Positions 46,560-59,688 are shown, counted from the first letter of the stretch. The stretch is DNA of 64,000 bases from Labyrinthula sp. Ha (GCA_015227615.1 JAALGZ010000033.1:124001-188000), one strand, 5' to 3'. A program made the numbers and translations. Notes: generated from the sequence alone by a model not told the origin.

Positions 46560-48490
46560 TAGAGGTATTGCCTCTACTGAGATATTAGACACCTTCACAA
46601 AGTTTGTTGGAGATCAATTTAGATGGATAAAAGGAACGCCCCAATATTTACATTCTATGGAAATGGGCCAAAATTGGGCGTTTTTATTATTTTATTGAAA
46701 AGATGTAAGCTTCAATGTAGCCTAAGTGGTAATTGTCAGTTTGATATAAATAATGAGTTTATTCCCAAATTTGCTAAGTGCATTTATCAAGTTAATAGCA
46801 TCAGAGATGAATGACATAACGTTGAATTTAATCCAAAACTAAAAAAGCACCAAGATGCCTTAGCTGATGATGAATTTAAGCTCATTGAGAAACTTGGTTT
46901 AACTGACACTTCAGTTAGTTCTGCCATGTAGGATTTCATAAATAAATTCAGGGCATTTGTTCTTAAAAAGGTCTTGCTAGATGAGTCTTGAGGAAGCTAG
47001 AGATGAATTAAGATTATCTGAAGATACTAATATGAATAGGTTGCGTAAATGTGGAACCAATTGTCTCAGTATATGAGGATCAGTTGAATTATATTTTATC
47101 AAGACAATAACAGGTAAACCCACAATACAAGGCCCAACTTTTCAGAACCATCAACAAAAAGAATTAAAAAAGAGGTCAAGAATCGATTAAGTGAGATGCA
47201 ACACATGGTCTTTCAAGATAATAATTGCTGGAAAAATTTCCAATTAGTCTTGATTTCTTTCCATTTACTATTAATTTCATCTGCACTTTTATGGAAATGG
47301 GATTTTTTTTTGAGGTGATTCGTGGTCTGAAGAAGTTTAGCCTAACTCTTACTTTTGTACTTATAGGTGATAGAAGCCCAGTTATGGCTAAAACTGTATC
47401 AAAGTTAGAAGCCGCACACGTCCGCTTTATTTTGCATTTTGCAACTACATTGGGTCCATCTTCAAAGGATCTTTTAGGTTAAGAACTTTTGAAATTCAAT
47501 ATCAACTTGGAAACGATTTTTTCACTGCTTTATTTCAGAAGAATCTCTTGAAACCCATCTTCAATAGTTGCTACATGGTCACCAGCAGCAACTGCAGTAG
47601 AGTTAAATAATAAATTCAACAAGAAAGAAAAGAACGCTGTGCTAGATCTACACGAGTAGAATTTTGACGCTTTCTCACAGATTGATCCAAGAAGATTAGT
47701 CGTTCCATTCAATGTTCAAAGGAGGATAGGAATCAAAACAAACGCTGAAGACCAAGGCACTTGACGAACTTCTGGAATGCCGCTATCACACAGTACATAG
47801 GTACTAGCATGATACCATCTCCAAAATAAAGTAACTATTCAGGAAAGAAGCCGAGCTCACAACAGAAGTAGACGCTGTAATGTCAAAGAAATTATAAAAG
47901 AACTTGCGTGCCACATATCCTTGGTTGAGGGAAACTCGAAATATCTCAATGCGGAAACTATAAATGGGAAGGATGTTGATTTTCATCTTGAAGTTAGTGT
48001 ACAGGATGGATTTTTGTTTCCAAAATGTTCATGTTTGTTCAGGCTCAACTTGAACTTCTCTTACAAGCACTATGCACACGTTTGCTAAAAGCAGCAAAAA
48101 TACATCTCCAATACAACACTGCTTCATAGATTAGGTTTTTATTGACGTCTGTTAAATATTCCAACTCTTAAAGAGTTGAGGAGGATATAAGTCCAAACAT
48201 TGGGCAACTAGAGTCTCGGCTCAAGGTTCCATCGTTGAGCATGGTGTGGAAACCATTCATATCATCTACAAAGCGAATACCACTGCTATAGGTATGAGGA
48301 AAATTGTGTACAGAACAAAAAAGAGGTGAAGAAGGGTGGAAGAAAACATTTACAATTGCTTTCGCTTTGTGTGATGCTCTCAAAAGCAGTGCAAGTAGGG
48401 TGTTTTCGGATATTGACTCATCACAGAAATTATTAATAAGTTTAATCTCACCTCTGATTAGGGAACCAAGACGAAAATCAGATTAAGGGA
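46560..48490 (+). mobile_element. Ancient MULE relic, same family as 19225-22703
   Basis: Translated in changing frames, this interval follows the transposase of the younger MULE from end to end. Corresponding landmarks in order: the KCKLQCSLSGNCQFDIN zinc region (about 46705-46755; younger copy KIKCSSDKNCSFEVN); DDEFKLIEKLGLTD (younger EELKMIKHLGVAD); EDTNMNRLRKCGTNCL (younger EDNNIKKLITCGKRCL); IGDRSPVMAKTVSKLEAAHVR (transposase core); CSCLF then HYAHVC (SWIM finger; one finger Cys is replaced by Tyr); and the C-terminal segment ending near 48486 (REPRRKSD). Many stops and frame changes are present, and no terminal inverted repeat is recognisable, so it is far older than the first copy. Confidence 0.75.
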
Positions 48491-49039
48491 GGTAACAGAG
48501 TAGACTTAATATGGGCTTGGTGTAAATAGATATTTATCCTGTATTCGGGCATACAATAAATCCGAAAAAGTATTTAAACTCCGATACCAAACAAACAAAT
48601 CGAAAAGAGACATTCACAACTTGAACTTTTCATATGCACTTATTCAAACTTAGGGGTTTGGGGGCTACGTTTTTACCAAGAAGGTTACCCTTAGAGAACA
48701 TCTTGGTATTAAAGGCTTTTCAAGAAAATAAACCTAAATCTCTTGTGAAAAGAAGAATATCCGTTTTCTAAAATCAGAGTGTTTGAAGAGGAACCTAAAT
48801 TGCAGTCCCTCTTTCAAAATATTAGTGGGAGTCATCTCTCAATTTAGAATAGAAACCATAGCCCCACCAAAAATACAAGCAAAATGTTGTTTTCAGTGCA
48901 AAATAATATTCGAAACCCCATGAAAAACAAAATACAACTTTTTCCTTCAGTACAAAATGAAATCTGAAACCGTATCCAAAATAGAAACCAAATTCTTCTT
49001 ATAGTACAATAAATGATCCAAATCCTAATTAAAAACAGC
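48491..49039. other. Spacer between MULE relic and TA-flanked repeat
   Basis: About 550 bp. It has a loose internal repetition of phrases such as caaaatacaac/tttttc and gaaaccatagcccc/gaaaccccatg near 48850-49000, perhaps a degenerate tandem repeat. No gene. Confidence 0.4.
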
Positions 49040-49658
49040 TAGGGGTTGGATTTGATTTATTGATAGTTTATCAATAAGAAACCTCTCCATATTTTTCTTA
49101 TTGAATGATTCTGATAATTTCCTAACGATTTTGGTTGATTATGGATGGCCAAATAATAATCAACAATAGACTGAACCAGATGGCCTTTGGCTAAGTGCTC
49201 AAGAAAATGTATATTTCTTTTTTGTCACCGTTTGGAATCCTCCTAAACACATGGCATATGGTTAGGTTTTCTTAACGTCAAAGCAGTATATTAGCTAAAC
49301 CATTTTTTCGCCAAATTTATATCACGTAGAGCCTTTACCTGTATCTTACCGTTATACTGACGCGGCATAGTCTTTCGTTAAGAAACCCAACATATGACCC
49401 TGCTACATTCTACTATTATTTATTCCCGGGCCATGCGGACTTTTTATATGGATTTTTGTGCGGTGCATAAGTAAAATATATATTGTTGAACCCATGGATC
49501 CAAGGCCATGTGGCCAAATATATTGTTGATAGTCAATTGATAACCAAAATAAAATTAGAATCACTTGATAGAAATCAAAATCCATATTTTTTATTGATAA
49601 TCAGAATCAAAACGAATATAAAATAATTTTTTATCATTTTTATTAAATCCCACCCCTA
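49040..49658. mobile_element. TA-flanked non-autonomous repeat, copy 2
   Basis: A 619-bp element matching 10635-11184 in the same orientation. Its ends are inverted: the left end AGGGGTTGGATTTGAT (from 49041) faces a right end whose reverse complement begins AGGGGTGGGATTTAAT, and TA flanks both ends (49040-49041, 49657-49658). The core carries an A-box-like TGGCTAAGTGC (49188-49198) and a good B-box-like GTTTGGAATCC (49230-49240) 42 nt apart, the spacing found in tRNA genes, with a short stem-loop between. No coding capacity. It is the longer, less deleted copy. MITE and tRNA-derived SINE interpretations are both open. Confidence 0.75.
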
Positions 49659-52600
49659 ATAGCAGCTGCCAGTGCACTACTAAGTACGGGAAACAAAGAG
49701 AGAGTCGCCTCAACCCGGAATACATTTTTTAGGCACCGACGATATATAATAAACTAGCACTAATTCCAAGATAAATATATCAATAAAAAAGAGTTGTATA
49801 GCATCCATACCTAAGAAATAAGAATACCTAATCCCAATCTTCACCTACCAATAAAGAAACCCATATATACATGTCCGATCCAATTCGAAGAACAAAACCT
49901 AACCCCTGTCCCCTATCTAGAAATGTAGCACCGTTTTTAGTTTTCAAATGTAACAACCACAAAAAAAGTTATACTGGTGGAAAATTTTGCCTGAACTTGT
50001 ACCATGGGTTGCTGTGAACTTTCAAAATGTATTCGTATAAGTCTCTTACATTCCTGTCGCATAAGCTTAGTCCATCCTTTCAATCAAATACACAGTTGGT
50101 GGGAATAATAACATAAGGATCTCAATGTAGTCCTTTACTTTTATGTTAACTAAGTTGTGAGGGCCAAATGAAATTTACCTATTGATGCTGTACATCTACT
50201 CTTTTCATTGGCTTTTAGCTTCCTTTGTTTGTGCTTTCAACTTAAATGTAACTAGAGCGTTTGTAATATTTCTAATCCACACAATCTCTTTACACCAAGC
50301 TTCATGATATCTATTTCATCAAACTTTTCAGATTTTATTTAAATTTCCCTCCACGTCTTTCATACAAGTTTATTTCAACCTTCAATAGATATCTCTCAGA
50401 AATGTCTCATTACTTTATGATTCGTTTCATTTTTTACTGGTTTCTACTTTTATTTTGGGAAATGGAATTATCCAACGAAAGGACTACAGGCCAGTACCAC
50501 AGAGCACAAAAGCTATAATCCCCGTATAACCCACCTTTGGCCGTTCGCTTATTTTGGTCATCATTTCTGCTGGGATTACACCCCCCGCACCAAGTTCTCA
50601 ACCCGCTTCTACACCTGGAGTTAGTACAACTGTATATTACCAAGTGTATCTGAGTTACATTTTGGTAAAATAATTCGACTAAATTCGTTTCTGCAAACGT
50701 AACTAAACCCACATCGCAGTAGCCCTTATTTCAGTCTAAATTCAACCTCTAATTGGCCACTTCATTGAAAACAAGACGAATATTAATAGGCCCACCGTAA
50801 CATCTATATTGTCCAAATAGCTACTCTGCAATGACAAGTTATTAGCTTATGCCCGGTGTAAGATCTACTAAGTCTTTGTGTAAGACATGAGATGAGGTAT
50901 AATTGGAAGTACTTAAGTCATAATCTTGTAATTTTTGGTCGAAACTATAAATACCATTACAGCTGTTTTCGTAACAAGTAATTATCCTCACTATTGTTAT
51001 CCATAAAGAAGAGTAATAATGAAAAATGAAAATATGTAGCTAAGAAATTGAAATGTCCAATGACCGAAAAATATTGGACTTGAGCAATGGTCACAAAATA
51101 AAAATCTAGCTTTAGCGATATATTACAGGGTTTTCCAACTCGTTGAAGTTATAAGACATAACGGTTTACCCCTGCAATTTTATTCGGTGGAAACATAGTG
51201 TACGTGCCCTTAAATTTGATAAATAAAATGCACTTTGAAATCTAAAGCACGTGAAATGTTTCTAATTTATCTAGAAGCATGACATTACTGGTTACAAATT
51301 TGACTAATCAACCCAAACCCCTACAAATCGCGGGATACAACGTCTTATCACCGTGTATGTCATTAATGGAGTTCTCTTAGCCTACCCAATGTATTGTAGG
51401 ATTTATTCTAATCCTTCAGCGAAAAAGCTTGTAATTAGTGAGACTAATTACTTGTACTTGCTTGATATTACATTAAAAGCAAAACTCTAACATGATTCTA
51501 GGGAACTCGACTATCCAAATTATAGTAATAACTCTCTATCACTGGCTTCATAGGGAGTGTTACAGAATCTGATTTGTGCTACGATTACTCGAAAAACTAA
51601 TATTTTGTTTGAAAAACCTACTTTGACAAAATGTAAAAGGTTTGTAAGATATAAAATAAACTGGACCAGATATTATTATAGCAAACAGTAAAGAGAGAAA
51701 GAATGAAGAACAAATTAGTCTTATTTGCTCTAATAAACGTGCGTTGAATTTGAGCCTATTTTGGTAACAAATGTTTATTCTGAATGAGCTATAGGGTGAC
51801 ATTTCTTAGAACGCTCAATTATTTAACCTATTAGGAAATTTGTAGTTTCGATCTAGCTAATTTGCCTCCATTTCCAGATCTAAAACATCGATATGTTCCC
51901 CAATATGTAGAAACTATGAAAATGACAATAAAAGTTGGATGAAATTATGTTCTAGATATACTAATCGGGTGTAAAAATTGAATCCGCGACGGGATTGCCA
52001 ATTCAAAATTTTTAAAACACGGATTTATTTTTAAATAGAGTAGCAAAATTGTTAGTTTATTAGTTGTTAATTGTAATTCCGAGAAATACTAGTTAGCTTC
52101 AATGATCTAATCCACATGAGTCTTACGTTCTTGCAAGTGCTCTATACAGAGGAACTATTATTCCTCATTTTCCCATACTCGTTATTAGGTTGTTGTTAGT
52201 AAGAATAAAGAATGACTTCTTATCCAGGATTCATACGACGTAGTGAGGCAATTTCTGACTGAGTGAGTGAGTCTTGATGCAACATCGAGTGGGAATGAGT
52301 GAAGAATAAGAAAATCATTGAGGAGTTCCATTAAGTTTGAGCTTAAGCTTGACTATTCACAGTTCCTCAAAGGGAAAATTTTCTCGCCTTCTACCTCTAG
52401 TAGAACTGGGAAATAAGCTTCCCTTCGTTCTAACAAGGGAGATTAATTAATATTAACCATTTTTAGTACTTTTAGGCTACCAACTATTGTCGGGCTACAA
52501 CTTAAGTATCAATTTTCATACCGCGTCTAGTTCTGAATAATATTTTCCAAAGCTTATGTTGATACTTGGTTTTACTTGTAAATTACCTACTAGATAGTGC

Positions 52601-54912
52601 TGCCACTCAGTGTTGTCGAGCCTCGTCCTCATACATCTCGTTATTTGAGCTAGAACTGATTTGTGTGAGCTAACTCAAACTGATGTCCAAAAACTGAACA
52701 ATAGCATAGGATTATTTGAAGTCAACATTTTTCCGATGTGGCATCTTGGTCTAACTAGAATTTTACTTCAGGAAGCACGAGAGTAAAAGCCATTCAAAGC
52801 AAGAACAAGTAATGTAAAAATAAATACAAGAAAAGGTATGAAACAAGTAACACCGCAACAAGGTTCCATTTGTTCTTAATATAATCTAAGAAGCTACACA
52901 TTTATTATTAACGAAGCAGAAATAGAATATATTTTACAGGGAAGTGGATATTTGCGCAGTACACCCAGCCATGGGGGGAATTTTTATGGGTCACATGGTA
53001 ACGTAGTAGTATGAATAGAGAATGAACCCAACTTTTGACTGAGAAAGGATATTTATTTTGAAGAATTGAAGAATATAATAAAGCTTTATTCTTATAATAA
53101 ATACAGCGCTTCGTTCCAGCTCGATCTTCCAAATGATCTGCGCTTTTAAATTGGCAAGTACTGCAAAACGCATTCTTTTAACTTTTTTTAGGTCGTTTTG
53201 GAAAGGTCAATTAAATTTAGTTTTATTTAAGCCTTAACTATTTGTCATTATGCTTCTCTACTGCCTATTACGCTTTCGCTATTATTGCCAGGGTACATTC
53301 TTCCTACCAGACCACATAGCGCAGAAACTTGCGCCAATTGAAGTAAGCGTAGATGAATAATGAGCTTGAAATGTGGCACTTTTTTCTCTCATTGTGTATT
53401 TAGGCAAAGAAATGAGAAAGGTTGTTGACAGTGACTTATAATTTGTCTAAACTGATAACACCTCGGAAAGTTAGACTAAGTTTTTTTTTAGAAAATTTAA
53501 ATGACCAAGAATCTACTTCCTTATGAAAGAGATAAAACTAGGCCTTATATGACTGCCTGCAGAGTCTTCAATTGAGTTAAAGGCTTGTTTATTATAGGAA
53601 TTTCAAAGTGACTCTCTTCATATACCAACATCTACGAATTGGGACATATAATCTGTAAACTAAAGCAGCTCATTACGTTGTGGTGTTACTTTAGTTTCAT
53701 TTTTCATAGGCTATTTGTACTTGTTAGTTTTGCTCATGTACTAACTATAGGGCGCATGCTTTTGTTGAAATATGAACAATTTAGTACTTTTAACCACAAT
53801 CATTCAAACTTTCGGAGACTATAGTTGGAATTTCGTAGTTACTCTAGCAAATAAGCCTTGATGTTTCCTGACTTTGTTCTTGTTCAACAAATGTTTGATA
53901 TTCTGCGCAATGTAGATTTAAGAGAACTGTCACGAATATAATTTTCTCAAGATTATAGAGAAGCAAACTACTATTGGTGTTATACATCATTCCTGCACAA
54001 GGTAGGGAGCAGAAATAAGGCTACAGAAATCTGAACAATATTTTCGTAGAGATCTCTGCCTATGCTCAACAAGAGTGTTATCCTCGTTTGGTTTCTCTTA
54101 GAAAACCATGGGATCTTATACAATACCTCCCAATATAAGAAAATGTGCATAATTAACCAAAAGAAATATTGTACCTCCAGGCAGATATATATCTCCTAAA
54201 AGACATCATATCCTTCGTATAGGTTTCCTTGAGTCCGTTGTTCAAGATGAGTAACACGACTTCCCAAATTAACTATAATAAGTAGAAATACTTTTTTTAA
54301 GGAGAATGTGGTATCTCCTTTATATTTCACACTTTTATCTTATCTCCCAAGGGAAGAAACCTACTGGAACACACTGTTCTTTTGCTGGGCCTAAGTTAAT
54401 TATATTATTGAATTTTAAGATAGGGTAATGTCTCCATGTTTTTTCACTGTAATCCACGCCCAGATTTCATCTTCGTATGACAGATACACCTAGGATATAA
54501 AAGTAGTCATATGCGATTCATAGCAATAGGCTGGAATTCAGATGTTTGTCTCGACCGGGGATAAAGAGTGTCCCGTCTAGCTACCAGATTCAGTCGTTAA
54601 AACAGACACGGAGAAAACAATGAAAGTATAAATCCAAGAGATAAAGAATTTCGGATGCTGTGATTACGTCATCCCGGTCCCTTTTTGGGAGGAAATGCGC
54701 GTTTAACCCTGTTCCAGAAACAGTATTTGATGTATAACTGTTGGGATAAGGATGGAACGTAACTATATACGAAGAAGATCCTCTGGGCAATATACAAGTT
54801 TTTTCGTTGTTGGGAACTCACTGTATGAGTCGTAACTTCTTCTGCGTTTTCTTGTGGCTGCATAAATCAAATTAAACTAAACTTTTCACTCTCTCCTAAA
54901 AGAAGTTTTGAT
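49659..54912. other. Gene-poor AT-rich spacer
   Basis: About 5.25 kb with no intact gene. An interval at about 50434-50712 is locally GC-richer and open on the minus strand (92 codons, Cys-rich middle) but also fairly open on the plus strand, so its status is unclear. Two overlapping minus-strand frames near 52908-53173 conflict. The last few hundred bases are the upstream region of surface protein B. Confidence 0.5.
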
Positions 54913-57900
54913 ATGGCAAAAGTTGGAGACGAAGTTGCTGCAAACCAGCTTGTAGGTGATGAAGACACCTTTAGCCAGAGATGGAAGAAGACCGATAACA
55001 AGAAAAAAGGATATGTTTTCCTTGCCCTCGGAATTGGTGCTGCAATTGCACTTGCTTGTGCAATTGTACTTGTCGGCGAAGAAGTCACTGGAGAGGACTC
55101 TGGTTCAGAGAGAGCTCCTGCCGTTGATATGGACGAATGTGAAGATTATGAAGTTCAAGATGGATCTGATTTTGTTTACAGTTTTGAAGGATTAGCGTGT
55201 AATGAATGTGAACTTGATGTTGTCGAAGGTCTAAAGATGTCCGACTGTAACTCAACTTGTTCGGACTGGACTGTGGACCCCTCTGATGGTAGTATCTCAC
55301 CAGTGGAGAATACTTGTGAGTTGATCACTACACCGACTGAGTCCCCAGTTAACTTAAGAAGATATGAGTGCCCAGAGAATACATACACAACTTATCCGAC
55401 AACTGGTTGTAAACTAAGAACCACCTCCGACGTATTTAGATTTATTCAAGAGTGTAAGTTCTTTGCTGAGGAAGGAACAAGTATCGATACCTGTTTTGCT
55501 CAGTGCGAACTTGACGGAGATGACTGTGCTGGTGTTATTGTGGTAGAAGACGGATGTTTCTTAATTCCACCAAGTGTTGCAGACCTATGTGATGAAACCC
55601 AGGCAAGAAGTACCCTTTGTGTACCTATCCAGCATGAAATCTCTTGCTTTGACTCTCCAGCTAGTTCCTATGATGAAGCTGAAGCTCTTTGTCAAGCACA
55701 AGGTGGTACTCTTGCTTATGTTGATGCTGATGATGAAATGAATATTCAGATGCAAAGAGTAATCAAGGAGTGCAACGGAGCTGAGTGCTGGTTTAACTAT
55801 AACGATGAGGAGGCTGAATGTGCTTTCGTTGATGAAGAAACTGGAAACTTCTCCTTCACAACCAACTGCGATCAGGACAAGGGATTCTGTTGTGAAATTA
55901 CAACTAGTGCCCCTACAACTTCCCCTACTAGCAGTCCAACAGTTGGTGTATTCTTCGTACCAGAAAATAACCAAACTGATTTCGAGACTGCAGAAGAAAT
56001 TTGTGACAGATATGATGCTGATTTGGCTTCTATCCACAGCCGTTTTGAGCAGGACTGGGCGTATGATGTATGTAAGGCAGAGTTAAACCTATACACCAAG
56101 GAAGACGCAGATAGTAACGATTGCGGTTGCTGGATTGGACTTTATGCGGAGGACGCTAGTTCTGACATAGAGAAAGATGACTTTGAGTGGACAGATGGTT
56201 CACCTCAAGATTTCGACGGATGGCAATCTGGTAAACCAGATAACCTAGGAAACTCTGATTTTAACAGAGAGGAAGCTTGTACTCACATGAGACCTGTTTT
56301 CGACGGTGAATGGAATGACATTGAATGCGGAGGATTCTGTGACTCTGAAGATTCCAGACCTATTCCTCTATGTAGAAAGAGAACTGACTCTCCTACAGTG
56401 AGCCCAACTTTCTCACCAACTGTTGCACCGACTGATAGCCCGACCACTTCACCTACCACAAGCCCAACACAATCACCAACTCAACATCCTACCGATAGCC
56501 CAACATTCTCCCCAACCACTAGCCCTACTGTTTCACCAACCCTATCCCCAACGAGGAATCCTACCGTATCACCAACTGCCAGCCCTACCACATCGCCAAC
56601 GGTTAGACCATCAGCTTCACCTACATACAGCCCAACGGATTCACCAACTTTCAGCCCTACTACCAGTCCAACTACGCACCCTACTGATTCCCCAACTGTC
56701 AGCCCAACTTTTTCGCCAACGGTTTCACCAACGGACAGACCTACGACTTCTCCAACTACCAGTCCAACTACCCACCCTACTGATTCCCCAACTGTCAGCC
56801 CAACCTTCTCACCTACTGTGTCGCCAACTGATAGCCCAACTCAATCACCTACTCAACACCCAACAAGTAGCCCAACTTTCAGCCCAACCACTTCACCTAC
56901 CACAAGCCCAACTCAATCACCTACTCAACACCCAACTGATAGTCCGACATTCAGTCCTACCAGTTCGCCAACCTATAGTCCAACATTCAGCCCTACCGAT
57001 TTCCCTACCAGAAGTCCAACTACAACTCCTACATCTACGCCTACTGACAGCCCAACAGTTAGCCCAACTGATTCTCCTACGTTCAGCCCTACGGTTAGCC
57101 CCACTGACTCCCCAACATTCAGCCCAACTGTTAGCCCCACGGATTCCCCAACAACAAGCCCAACCCAGCACCCTACAGACTCCCCTACAGTTAGCCCAAC
57201 AGTTAGCCCAACTTCCAGCCCAACAACAAGCCCTACCCAGCACCCTACAGACTCCCCTACATTCAGCCCAACAGTAAGCCCAACCTCTAGCCCAACAACT
57301 CACCCAACTGATTCTCCAACATCCAGCCCAACGTTCCACCCAACGAGCTCGCCAACTAACAGCCCAACGTTCTCGCCAACTAGTAGTCCTACCACCCACC
57401 CAACTGATTCTCCAACATCCAGCCCAACGTTCCACCCAACGAGCTCGCCAACTACCAGTCCTACAGTTAGCCCAACCAGTTCACCAACTGTAAGACCAAG
57501 CGTAAGTCCAACATTCTCACCAACCTTCAGTCCTACAGTGAGCCCAACTGACTCACCAACCTTCAGCCCTACAGTGAGCCCAACGGACTCACCAACTAGA
57601 TCCCCTACTGCAAGTCCAACTGTTGAGCCTCTATGCCGTGATGAGTGTCCAAGCTGGTATTGGAGATATGTGAACAACAGAAATGAGCCTTCGCATGTAT
57701 TCTATACGTTCGATAACCCTAACTCACTGTTAGATCCGGTACCTTCTGATCTGTTCTTCCCTGCTGCTACTGGTTTCTACCCTGCATGTTACACAGCGTT
57801 CTGCTTCAGTTTGAACGACATTATTGTGCCACCGCTGAGCTTTATCGACTTACCAGTCCCTGCTGAAACGTTCTTTGCATTCATTGATGGACAGCTACAG

Positions 57901-59352
57901 GTTATTACCCAGAGTTGTGAGGAGTTGGAAGAATGTCAATGCCCAGACGTTTACCCATTTGACGATGAGTTCGATTATGAGGGTGGAGAAAACGGAGCTG
58001 ATATTGACGAAAACTGGGATATTGACAGTGCTATTGTAGAGGTTATTGATGACTCTACTTTTGATACTAATCCTTGCAGAGGAGAAGAAGGGGGTTGTGT
58101 GCAGTTCGATGGTTCAATGAGCTCTGACTCCGATGATCTTCTTCTAGAGGATCCTGACAGACTTACTATCCTTCCTCCACTAGATGACTCCTTCAACAGA
58201 ATATGTACTCTTAACGCGTGGGTCAGTGGAAGCAAGAGATGTGGTACATTCCACAGCTTTGATGAAGCAACTGCCCCATCAAGAGGCTGCGTCGAGTTCC
58301 ACGACTTTCAAGTTAAATTTTATGACGAGTTTGCACTATACTTAGACTTGAATGATACTGAGTTACACGAGCAGCTTGGAAACATCAGCTGGGATGAAGA
58401 TTTTACCGCATATGGTGTTACTGCCCCAGTTCCAGAGGCTGGTTTTGTATCTGCTAGACTAACAAGTGATGGTGTTAACGAAAACGGCGGACTTCCTGGT
58501 GAACTAATCAGCGCATTGTTTGATGATATTAGTGTAGTTTGTTGTTGTCCTGATGACAACGCTGAACACACCTCTAGATTGGTGGACTATGAACAAGGAC
58601 ATGCTGGAAGTTACAAGTATGGATTCACAGAGATTCTTGAGAGTAAGAGCGACCCTCAAATCATTATTGGGCGTGAACCAAGTTATGATCCTATCTTCAA
58701 GACTGTGTATACCTTAGGAATTGACGGATGGGTTATTTATGAGTTTAGCCTTGGTGTTACCGGGTATGTAACCATCTTTGAAGAAAGTTACTTCAGCAGA
58801 TGCAGTGGATGTAAAGGAGGTTACTTTAAGTACGAGAACGATGAAGACGCAAAGGTTGAAGTTTCAGTTGACGGAGTTAACTGGGTAACAGCTGCTGATA
58901 CTATGGTATATACCTGGGATGTATTTGAGGGAGGTGATGACACTCTTAGAATGGCTAATGTTACATTGCCTAACGGAGCTTGTTACAAATACATCAGATT
59001 GACCGATCAGTCTTACCCAACTTGTGACGCAGATGATGGTTTTGATCTTCACGCAATTATTGGTGGTGAACCATGCTGTCCAGAAGATAATGAAGAGTTT
59101 GTGGCATCTTCTTCCGGAGGAGGAACTGCAAGCAACGTTGCTGTAACAACTGTGACTGGTGGTACAGTCTTCTTCTCCCTGGTTGCCTTTGTTCTTGCAA
59201 CCGTATTTGGTGCACTTGTTGCTCTTACTGTCAAACAAAACCAGGATGATGAAACAGAAAGGAAGAAGAGTATCCTAGAAGCAGATGGTGTTGCTGTCGA
59301 AACTTTCGCTGATAGAGAGCAGGAAGAAAAGATTATCGCTAAGGAACTCTAA
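54913..59352 (+). CDS. Giant C-type lectin surface protein with SPT repeats (paralog B)
   Basis: A 1479-residue intronless paralog of the protein at 30302-34999 with identical domain order. It has a cytosolic N-terminus ([14 protein letters not shown]), a membrane helix about 33-55, and a Cys-rich ectodomain with a divergent lectin-like unit (about 70-330). A C-type lectin domain follows at about 344-489 ([31 protein letters not shown]), then SPT tetrads at about 493-904. A second Cys-rich ectodomain (about 905-1410), a membrane helix (about 1414-1438) and an acidic-basic tail ending EEKIIAKEL complete it. The C-terminal ectodomain keeps [17 protein letters not shown] and [13 protein letters not shown], strongly conserved with A. 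Lectin, N-terminal and C-terminal parts differ from A at many synonymous sites, except for one 137-bp tract. Its GC content and codon use are slightly more even than those of A, perhaps reflecting higher expression. Likely a cell-surface recognition or adhesion protein. Confidence 0.85.
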   Translation: MAKVGDEVAANQLVGDEDTFSQRWKKTDNKKKGYVFLALGIGAAIALACAIVLVGEEVTGEDSGSERAPAVDMDECEDYEVQDGSDFVYSFEGLACNECELDVVEGLKMSDCNSTCSDWTVDPSDGSISPVENTCELITTPTESPVNLRRYECPENTYTTYPTTGCKLRTTSDVFRFIQECKFFAEEGTSIDTCFAQCELDGDDCAGVIVVEDGCFLIPPSVADLCDETQARSTLCVPIQHEISCFDSPASSYDEAEALCQAQGGTLAYVDADDEMNIQMQRVIKECNGAECWFNYNDEEAECAFVDEETGNFSFTTNCDQDKGFCCEITTSAPTTSPTSSPTVGVFFVPENNQTDFETAEEICDRYDADLASIHSRFEQDWAYDVCKAELNLYTKEDADSNDCGCWIGLYAEDASSDIEKDDFEWTDGSPQDFDGWQSGKPDNLGNSDFNREEACTHMRPVFDGEWNDIECGGFCDSEDSRPIPLCRKRTDSPTVSPTFSPTVAPTDSPTTSPTTSPTQSPTQHPTDSPTFSPTTSPTVSPTLSPTRNPTVSPTASPTTSPTVRPSASPTYSPTDSPTFSPTTSPTTHPTDSPTVSPTFSPTVSPTDRPTTSPTTSPTTHPTDSPTVSPTFSPTVSPTDSPTQSPTQHPTSSPTFSPTTSPTTSPTQSPTQHPTDSPTFSPTSSPTYSPTFSPTDFPTRSPTTTPTSTPTDSPTVSPTDSPTFSPTVSPTDSPTFSPTVSPTDSPTTSPTQHPTDSPTVSPTVSPTSSPTTSPTQHPTDSPTFSPTVSPTSSPTTHPTDSPTSSPTFHPTSSPTNSPTFSPTSSPTTHPTDSPTSSPTFHPTSSPTTSPTVSPTSSPTVRPSVSPTFSPTFSPTVSPTDSPTFSPTVSPTDSPTRSPTASPTVEPLCRDECPSWYWRYVNNRNEPSHVFYTFDNPNSLLDPVPSDLFFPAATGFYPACYTAFCFSLNDIIVPPLSFIDLPVPAETFFAFIDGQLQVITQSCEELEECQCPDVYPFDDEFDYEGGENGADIDENWDIDSAIVEVIDDSTFDTNPCRGEEGGCVQFDGSMSSDSDDLLLEDPDRLTILPPLDDSFNRICTLNAWVSGSKRCGTFHSFDEATAPSRGCVEFHDFQVKFYDEFALYLDLNDTELHEQLGNISWDEDFTAYGVTAPVPEAGFVSARLTSDGVNENGGLPGELISALFDDISVVCCCPDDNAEHTSRLVDYEQGHAGSYKYGFTEILESKSDPQIIIGREPSYDPIFKTVYTLGIDGWVIYEFSLGVTGYVTIFEESYFSRCSGCKGGYFKYENDEDAKVEVSVDGVNWVTAADTMVYTWDVFEGGDDTLRMANVTLPNGACYKYIRLTDQSYPTCDADDGFDLHAIIGGEPCCPEDNEEFVASSSGGGTASNVAVTTVTGGTVFFSLVAFVLATVFGALVALTVKQNQDDETERKKSILEADGVAVETFADREQEEKIIAKEL
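55933..56069 (+). other. Tract nearly identical to 31274-31410 (gene conversion candidate)
   Basis: 137 nt at the start of the lectin domain differ from the paralog's 31274-31410 at only two synonymous positions, whereas the sequence on either side differs at many third codon positions. The edges are sharp. This is what a recent gene-conversion event between the two genes, about 24.7 kb apart, would leave. Confidence 0.75.
56390..57624 (+). repeat. SPT tetrad repeat tract of surface protein B
   Basis: About 1.2 kb coding for roughly 100 xPTx tetrads in strict 12-nt register. Unlike paralog A, it shows recent block duplications: the stretch around cccaactgattctccaacatc at about 57301-57355 recurs at about 57397-57450, and a block with cacaagcccaactcaatcacc recurs within 56450-56940. 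Array length is therefore probably variable between individuals. Confidence 0.85.
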
Positions 59353-59688
59353 TTGTCGTCAAGTGTAGAGTTTTGATTTTAGCCTTAGTCTCGTTTCAAA
59401 GAAGAAACAATATAGCAAAATCTTAGTGTTTGGTTTAGACTTGTTCTAGTTTAGTAAATATGAATTTCATATATATCAAACTTTTATTTTTCATATTTTA
59501 TTCCTCACAACTTTCTTCACTTAACTGTGGGAAAAAGTTGCAACTACATGTTTGAAACTGTTTTCTCCAATTTGAAAAATATACAGACAGAGCTCGTGGA
59601 TGGAATAAGCTGAAGAATTTAAAACTTAAGGTTATGCTAAAATTATCGAGAAAACTTCAGTCTTGTCGTACACAAAGATATTGGGATT
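59353..59688. other. Convergent 3' spacer
   Basis: About 335 bp between the stop of surface protein B (plus) and the stop of NAA15 (minus), so it contains both 3' UTRs. AT-rich, no gene; no specific polyadenylation element can be singled out. Confidence 0.5.

Noticed and set aside
49188-49240. A functional tRNA gene in repeat copy 2
   Set aside because: A and B boxes and a stem-loop with a tRNA-like spacing are present, but no acceptor stem or good T stem can be formed; I keep it only as a tRNA-like promoter in a repeat.
50434-50712. 92-codon minus-strand Cys-containing frame
   Set aside because: The opposite strand is also largely open, no domain or start context supports it, and the flanks are ordinary spacer.
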